Source: Polynucleobacter kasalickyi (GTDB lineage: Bacteria; Pseudomonadota; Gammaproteobacteria; Burkholderiales; Burkholderiaceae). From it: a DNA stretch of 64,000 nucleotides. Location: NCBI RefSeq assembly GCF_900176405.1, contig NZ_FWXJ01000001.1, positions 248,001 to 312,000 of the forward strand, written 5' to 3'. A model generated the notes under the pieces. It saw only the letters and a list, made by a program, of their open reading frames with translations, was not told the DNA's origin and did no database searches. Below, in pieces: positions 59,190-64,000 of this stretch. The translations under genes were made by a program, and so were the position numbers. Positions within the stretch are counted from its first letter, which is position 1, and each line of letters opens with the position of its first letter.

Positions 59190-59726
59190 ATGAAAATTTC
59201 TCGAGTGAAAAAAATTCAAAAATCTACCCAACGCGTATTGTTTCCACTAAGGTTTATGTGGCTTAAATTATCAATCTTATTATGCATGTCTTTCCTATTG
59301 GATTCATGCCGATATCCAAAACAACCTGAATATTGGAATTGTCATGGCACAAATACTCAAGTCGTAATTAATAAAAACAAAAATAAATTAGAGATTTACG
59401 AGGGGCGTCAGGTTCTAATGATAGAAATTTTTAATCAATCACTTTCTCAATTTGCAGCACCAGCTACATTTGGTCGATATGAAATTTGTATCAATAATTC
59501 AGAAAAAGTCATTTTTAAATATCCCAATTGTTCTTCTATGGAAGATCAGAATGGTGTCTTAAAAGAGTATCAAAGGGAAGGTGTTCTCAGTAAAAACACA
59601 GGTTTCTTATTTTTTGATGAGGAACGAACCTTAGAAGATAAAAAAATCATATCTAGCGGAGCTTATTCTTGCAGGTATCTTGGCTATAGATATTCTTATA
59701 AGGATATGAATCTTGAAAGTAAATAA
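59190..59726 (+). CDS. Possible lipoprotein of unknown function
   Basis: 178 aa from ATG 59190. A basic stretch is followed by a hydrophobic segment LKLSILLCMSFLLDSC that may end in a lipobox (Leu-Asp-Ser-Cys; Asp before the Ser is unusual). The rest is polar: YWNCHGTNTQVVINKNKNKLEIYEG, ATFGRYEICINNSEKVIFKYPNC, SGAYSCRYLGYRY, with several Cys. No family recognised. Starts at TTG 59160 or ATG 59256 are also possible; none has a strong ribosome site. It overlaps the next gene by 14 bases. Confidence 0.55.
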   Translation: MKISRVKKIQKSTQRVLFPLRFMWLKLSILLCMSFLLDSCRYPKQPEYWNCHGTNTQVVINKNKNKLEIYEGRQVLMIEIFNQSLSQFAAPATFGRYEICINNSEKVIFKYPNCSSMEDQNGVLKEYQREGVLSKNTGFLFFDEERTLEDKKIISSGAYSCRYLGYRYSYKDMNLESK

Positions 59727-60999
59727 AGAGTATTTGAAAGTATTTATTCCACTAGTCATTATTGAATTTTCAATCTTCTTGACAGGATTCTGGATGCTCG
59801 GAGATTATGAAATAAAAAGATTTAATGTTTGGCCAATTTCAGAATGGTTAATTAATTATCAAGCCGGGTTCGTGCGGAGGGGGTTATTTGGAGAAATATT
59901 ACATCGATTGCATCTGTTGAATGGTGTAATACCACTATTGAATAAGTTAGTACTTGGGTTCTTCTATGCATATATAACAATATTTACCTACGTGTATTTG
60001 AGATCGAGAGTGAAATCTACGGCTGTATTCGTTATTGCATTGTTAATGCCTGGAGGAATATTTCATATGGCTATTGGTGCAATTTTTTTTACCAGAAAAG
60101 AAATATTATTCCTAATTCACTTTGGGATACTTTGTGTTTTTTATTTAAACTTAGCTGACAAGAACTTATTGTCAAAGTGGATATTTGGTCTACATGCAAT
60201 TATTGGCGGGACTTTTTTAACATTAATACATGAGCCATATATGTTCATGGCATTTCCCATCACAATATTATTGATGGCAATTGCGGTAATAGAAAATAAA
60301 AATTCAATCTTGTTAAAGTGGTTGATTGGAATATATGCTCTTTTAATTCCATTTGTATTTATCATTTGTTCCGTTCATCATGGCGACCCAAAGATAGCAC
60401 AAACGATATGGGACTCGTATGCCTTAGCAGATCGATTGACTTTAGCCCCCTATGCGCCATATACCTCAAGCTTTGCAACTGGTGGACTTGGTTGGACATT
60501 GATGCAACATTTATCAACCATTTACGGGGTGTTTATATCTGGAACTTGGGTATATTGGATATTTTTTATCTTAATGAATGGATGGCTCTTGGGTTGGATT
60601 GTATTTCAGATACAAAATAAATTTGAACAAGAAAAATCAAACGAAAATAAAAAGCAAAATATAAATTCCAGCTATTTCATTGTTGTGATGTTTAGTTATG
60701 TTATCTCGTTATCAATGTTATTGATTGCATCTGATTACGGAAGATGGATTGCATGCGCCTCTAATTTATCTTTACTATTTGCATTTGCCATTAAAGACTC
60801 GTTAATTTTTAAGAATAGAACGACATTCTTTCAACGACTAATTTTAATTTTAGTTGAATCAAAGTTAAAAATTAATAAGACATCATATACATTTCTAATT
60901 CTATTGGCTTATGTATTGATATTTCAAATGCCTGAATGTTGTATTCAGACTCCAGATATATTTATTCGGTACGATAAATTTATAAATTTATTTCTTTAA
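59713..60999 (+). CDS. Polytopic membrane protein of unknown function (FVRRG motif)
   Basis: 428 aa with about 9-11 hydrophobic segments. The early motif WPISEWLINYQAGFVRRGLFGEIL (about 37-60) recurs in uncharacterised polytopic proteins found with surface polysaccharide or glycosylation genes; a later segment has LIHEPYMFMAFPI and HHGDPKIAQTIWDS. A GT-C-like or EpsG-like transferase role is conceivable but unproven. The TTG start, supported by AAGGA eight bases upstream, overlaps the lipoprotein-like gene by 14 bases. It precedes the flp pilin by 103 bases. Confidence 0.65.
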   Translation: MKVNKEYLKVFIPLVIIEFSIFLTGFWMLGDYEIKRFNVWPISEWLINYQAGFVRRGLFGEILHRLHLLNGVIPLLNKLVLGFFYAYITIFTYVYLRSRVKSTAVFVIALLMPGGIFHMAIGAIFFTRKEILFLIHFGILCVFYLNLADKNLLSKWIFGLHAIIGGTFLTLIHEPYMFMAFPITILLMAIAVIENKNSILLKWLIGIYALLIPFVFIICSVHHGDPKIAQTIWDSYALADRLTLAPYAPYTSSFATGGLGWTLMQHLSTIYGVFISGTWVYWIFFILMNGWLLGWIVFQIQNKFEQEKSNENKKQNINSSYFIVVMFSYVISLSMLLIASDYGRWIACASNLSLLFAFAIKDSLIFKNRTTFFQRLILILVESKLKINKTSYTFLILLAYVLIFQMPECCIQTPDIFIRYDKFINLFL

Positions 61000-61019
61000 A
61001 TAAGTTTAATTCTCATAAA

Positions 61020-61033
61020 TTGATATTAGTCAA
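61020..61033 (+). promoter_or_regulatory. FNR-box-like site upstream of the flp pilin
   Basis: TTGAT-N4-GTCAA, one mismatch to the FNR consensus, 69 bases before the flp start codon. If functional it would place Tad pilus expression under oxygen control. Confidence 0.4.
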
Positions 61034-61102
61034 ATTGAAATTGTTCTTCATTGATAAATTGATCTCGTAGTACTTCACTTTTATTAATCGAGAGGATATC
61101 AA

Positions 61103-61285
61103 ATGAAAAACATTATTCAACTTATTAAGTTTCGTACACAAACTTTGATTCATGAAGAAAAAGCAGTAACTGCTGTTGAGTATGGTCTTATTGCCGCTGC
61201 AACCGCTGTTGCAATCATCGTGGCTCTAGGATCTATTAAAACCTCATTAGCTAGTATTTTCCAAAGTATTGCTACCGCACTATAA
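61103..61285 (+). CDS. flp: Flp family type IVb pilin
   Basis: 60 aa, normal for Flp. Basic leader of about 19 residues, then the processing region EKAVTAVEYGLIAAATAVAIIVALGSI with the invariant Glu-Tyr at +5/+6. The residue before the cut site is Ala where most Flp pilins have Gly. AGAGGA lies six bases upstream. First gene of the tad operon; the prepilin peptidase follows 14 bases after the stop. Confidence 0.95.
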   Translation: MKNIIQLIKFRTQTLIHEEKAVTAVEYGLIAAATAVAIIVALGSIKTSLASIFQSIATAL

Positions 61286-61299
61286 AAGAAGATTAGTCA

Positions 61300-61773
61300 A
61301 TGATGATTTTCTCTGCTTATCTTTTGCTCATCTTTTTGGGGGTTTCCGCAATAAATGATTTTTATTGTAGAAAAATTTCAAATTATTGGATTAGCCTTGC
61401 AATCATTGTTGGTTTAATTTTCCCATGGATATTTGGAGGATGGAGCGAGGTTACTAATTCCTATTTAGGTAGTTTATTAGCCTTTGCTTTATTCCTTCCG
61501 CCATATTTTGTGAGGGTGATGGGGGCAGCAGATGTAAAAGCGTTTGCAGCATCTGGTTTTTTTCTTGGCGCAGATAAGGTTTTCACAGTCGCATTAAATA
61601 TCGCAATTTTTGGTGGGTTATTAGCATTAATCTACTTATTGAATGATTTATTTCTTATGTTTTTAAGAGGAAATAAATTTCAATTAATGCATTTTCGCTC
61701 TATTGAAATTCCTTATGCTGTAGCAATTTTTGGTGGAGTAATTTTTACTTTATTAATAGAAAGATTAGCATGA
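61300..61773 (+). CDS. cpaA: Prepilin peptidase TadV/CpaA
   Basis: 157 aa, A24 aspartic protease with about five membrane segments. Catalytic Asp pair: NDFYCRKISNYWI near residue 20 and MGAADVKAFAASGFFLGA (GxxD) near 75. It cleaves the Flp leader. The size is that of the short TadV type without the methylase half. Overlaps the start of cpaB by four bases. Confidence 0.92.
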   Translation: MMIFSAYLLLIFLGVSAINDFYCRKISNYWISLAIIVGLIFPWIFGGWSEVTNSYLGSLLAFALFLPPYFVRVMGAADVKAFAASGFFLGADKVFTVALNIAIFGGLLALIYLLNDLFLMFLRGNKFQLMHFRSIEIPYAVAIFGGVIFTLLIERLA

Positions 61774-62555
61774 ATATTTTGCCAAATAATAAGTTTTTAA
61801 TTGCAATATTAGCTTCAGCCTTCATTGGAGTTTCTGTAGTAATTGTCGCTGCCATCTGGTTGAAGAAAATTGATTCCGTTGAGATGAGTGAAATTGTTGT
61901 GGCAGCGGATAAATTAGATTTAGGTGTGAAGTTGGATAAGAAAGACTTGCAATTAAGTAACTGGCCAAAAGGTAACATTCCTGTTGGAGCAGTTAAAAGT
62001 ATTGATCAATTAATAAATAGAACACCGAAGATGGAGATAGCGAAGGGTGAGGTAATTCTAGAAAGAATGTTATTTCCTATTAGTTCAAATGGTAGTTTAT
62101 CAGTACAGATTTCACCAGGTAAACGCGCCTTCACAATGAGTGTCAATGAAGCTGCTGGAGTTGCAGGATTTGCTATGCCAGGAAATTTTGTTGATGTGAT
62201 GTTAAATAGCAAGGATCAAAACAGCCAAGAGATATCAAGAATTATCATACATAAGATCTTAGTACTAGCTGTAGCACAAGACCGTTTATCAGATGATAGT
62301 AAACCTAAGGTCGTTAATGCAATAACAATTGAACTGACACCATCCCAAGCCGAAATATTAGATTTGGCTAGATCAATTGGATCTGTCTCTTTGGTTTTAC
62401 GCCAACAAAATGATAACTCCTATTGGGAAAGTAGTGGCGTTACTAAAAAAGACTTGGTATTTAATATTGCACAAACTAAACCACCAATCATCAAAGAAAT
62501 TAAGGGGAAATCTGTTGAGGTGATTCGTGGTTTATCAAAAGAATCTGCAAATTAA
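61770..62555 (+). CDS. cpaB: Flp pilus assembly protein CpaB/RcpC
   Basis: 261 aa. One N-terminal membrane segment (IAILASAFIGVSVVIVAAIWL), then a SAF domain: IVVAADKLDLGVKLDKKDLQLSNWPKGNIPVGAV (about 42-75), TPKMEIAKGEVILERML, and the RcpC core GKRAFTMSVNEAAGVAGFAMPGNFVDVML. It is thought to gate or anchor the secretin at the outer membrane. Co-transcribed with cpaC 14 bases downstream. Confidence 0.94.
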   Translation: MNILPNNKFLIAILASAFIGVSVVIVAAIWLKKIDSVEMSEIVVAADKLDLGVKLDKKDLQLSNWPKGNIPVGAVKSIDQLINRTPKMEIAKGEVILERMLFPISSNGSLSVQISPGKRAFTMSVNEAAGVAGFAMPGNFVDVMLNSKDQNSQEISRIIIHKILVLAVAQDRLSDDSKPKVVNAITIELTPSQAEILDLARSIGSVSLVLRQQNDNSYWESSGVTKKDLVFNIAQTKPPIIKEIKGKSVEVIRGLSKESAN

Positions 62556-62569
62556 TTTAAAGGATGCAA

Positions 62570-64000
62570 ATGAATAATATATCTAAGTCGGTAATATCAG
62601 TTGCCATTGCTAATATTCTCTCTTTTAGCATTTTAGGGATACATACTAACTCTTATGGAGTTGAAAACCGTCCAATTAATCGTGTTGTTCATGCCAACTT
62701 TCCTGTGGCGATTGGAAAATCTGCTGTGTATGATCTCAGTGAATCCGCATATAGAGTGGCAGTTGGAGATCCGTCAATTGCGGATGTTCGTTTGATTAGT
62801 AATAAAGAAATTTATGTCCTAGGTAAAAAACCAGGAACTACGAATATTTCAATCTGGCAAGAAGGTTCAAAAATATTAGTCCTTAATGTAACGGTTGGTT
62901 CGGACACTTTATCTTTACGAACCCTACTAGATAACTTATTCCCAACCGAAAAATCTTACAGTGTTTCTACCGCCGGTGATTTTCTTGTTTTGAGTGGAAA
63001 AATTAGTGATGCTCTAGGAGTTCAGCAAGTTGTAAAAATTTCAGAGGAGTACTCTGGAAAAAAAGTTTTAAATATGTTGGTAACTGAAGATTTACCCCAG
63101 GTATTAATAGAAGTAAAAGTTGCTGAGATCGACAAAACCATTGCTAATAAATTAGGCATTCAAATTAATGGCAGTAATTTTTCATTTAATCCGATTGGTA
63201 TTCTTGGTGCCGCTTCTGCAACAGCTACTTCAAATTTGATTGGTTCAATAGGTTCGACGGATGCTTTTTTACAAGCTAATGTTCAATCTGGGTTGGTCAA
63301 GATTTTGGCTGAACCCAATATTGTTGCAATTAGCGGACAAGAAGGTAAGTTTTTAGCAGGTGGGATTGTTTTTCTACCAATACCGCAAAGTAGTAGTACG
63401 GGCGGTGGATCGGTTATTACTTTACAACAACAACCATATGGTGTTGGAGTCAAGTTTACACCGACGGTATTGCGTGGTGGAAAAATTAATCTTAAGGTAG
63501 CTCCAGAAGTATCAGAAGTAAATCCTACAGGAATTACAGTTTCTTCAAATGGTTCAACCACAGTTTTACCATCGATTAATACTCGACAAGCCTCCACTAC
63601 AGTTCAACTTAATGATGGACAAAGCTTTGCAATAGGTGGTTTGATTAAGAATAATGTGGTCGAAGTAATCAGTGCATTTCCTTGGTTGGCAAATGTGCCC
63701 ATCTTAGGAGCATTATTTAGAAGTAGTTCATTCCAAAATGATCGAACTGAATTATTAATTATTGTGACCCCTAGGATTGTTAAGCCATTAAATAATAAAC
63801 CTGAGTTACCAACCGATAAGTTTATTCAACCTTCACAAAATGAATTTCTATTCAATGGCAAGTTAGAAGGCGATCCACCTCCAACTAAAGAGATTATTCG
63901 GGAAGAAAAACCCAATAAGGGTCAAGTTTTAACCTTACCAGAATCGGAAACTAAAAGTAGCTTGCAATCCCCTCGTAATGTTGAACTATCTAATGATGGA
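62570..64000 (+). CDS. cpaC: Tad secretin CpaC/RcpA (3' end outside window)
   Basis: 477 codons are present and the frame is open at the right edge. A signal peptide-like start is followed by the N0/STN part (VVHANFPVAIGKSAVYDL, YRVAVGDPSIADVRLI, IYVLGKKPGTTNISIW, 40-110), a BON-like stretch and the secretin core: VLIEVKVAEIDKTIANKLGI, VKILAEPNIVAISGQEGKFLAGG, TPTVLRGGKINLKVAPEVSEV, INTRQASTTVQLNDGQSFAIGGLI and the ending LLIIVTPRIVKPL. It forms the outer-membrane channel for the pilus. AAGGA lies seven bases upstream. A C-terminal extension after the secretin end runs off the window. Confidence 0.95.
   Translation, partial: MNNISKSVISVAIANILSFSILGIHTNSYGVENRPINRVVHANFPVAIGKSAVYDLSESAYRVAVGDPSIADVRLISNKEIYVLGKKPGTTNISIWQEGSKILVLNVTVGSDTLSLRTLLDNLFPTEKSYSVSTAGDFLVLSGKISDALGVQQVVKISEEYSGKKVLNMLVTEDLPQVLIEVKVAEIDKTIANKLGIQINGSNFSFNPIGILGAASATATSNLIGSIGSTDAFLQANVQSGLVKILAEPNIVAISGQEGKFLAGGIVFLPIPQSSSTGGGSVITLQQQPYGVGVKFTPTVLRGGKINLKVAPEVSEVNPTGITVSSNGSTTVLPSINTRQASTTVQLNDGQSFAIGGLIKNNVVEVISAFPWLANVPILGALFRSSSFQNDRTELLIIVTPRIVKPLNNKPELPTDKFIQPSQNEFLFNGKLEGDPPPTKEIIREEKPNKGQVLTLPESETKSSLQSPRNVELSNDG

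Overview
The window looks like a free-living, heterotrophic betaproteobacterium of the order Burkholderiales with a fairly AT-rich genome (Polynucleobacter-like, by inference). Reasons: four Bug/TctC-type receptors; a protocatechuate 4,5-cleavage operon with pobA; phasins, implying polyhydroxyalkanoate storage; trxB divergent from ftsK-lolA-serS; and a PII gene beside a glutamine-dependent NAD synthetase. No tRNA, rRNA, CRISPR array, transposase or phage gene was recognised.

Layout. 0-4.2 kb (minus): catabolic operon with a Bug receptor, an unusual signal-less TRAP receptor, a beta-hydroxyacid dehydrogenase, an enolase-superfamily enzyme and the first codons of a Gfo/Idh/MocA oxidoreductase. 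4.4-11.5 kb: FAD protein, Bug receptor, parvulin isomerase, thioesterase, a 64-aa protein and a DUF748/AsmA-like envelope protein. 11.5-23.7 kb (minus): aromatic acid catabolism. PobA makes protocatechuate from 4-hydroxybenzoate. LigAB opens the ring, and LigC, LigI, LigU, LigJ and LigK carry it to pyruvate and oxaloacetate. A complete TRAP transporter (DctQ-DctM-DctP), an aldo/keto reductase and a Bug receptor are embedded. 23.8-30.3 kb: M23 peptidase, then a plus-strand group of PsiF-like protein, membrane-bound glutamate-synthase-like protein and two tandem membrane-anchored TAXI receptors. 30.4-43.2 kb: housekeeping genes (M50 protease, pirin, SDR, EamA exporter, phasin, PII, nadE, ppa, trxB, ftsK, lolA, serS), plus a 45-aa membrane protein. 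43.3-46.6 kb: two Gfo/Idh/MocA dehydrogenases and a Bug receptor, followed by a decayed alpha/beta-hydrolase gene.

47.6-50.5 kb (minus) is a compact five-gene set of unknown function: a CxxCH cytochrome-like protein, two related 4-TM proteins (DUF6644-like), an exported 279-aa protein and a DUF6152 protein. A GDSL esterase follows on the other strand.

52-64 kb is visibly more AT-rich. It holds an HD-GYP phosphodiesterase, an FNR-type oxygen-sensing regulator, a second phasin, a nitroreductase, a TadG-like protein, an unknown lipoprotein-like/membrane-protein pair, and the start of a Tad pilus operon (flp, tadV/cpaA, cpaB, and cpaC running off the edge). Several FNR-box-like palindromes lie between these genes, one of them perfect. 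They suggest that oxygen sensing is tied here to c-di-GMP turnover, storage granules and Tad pili; this is inference.
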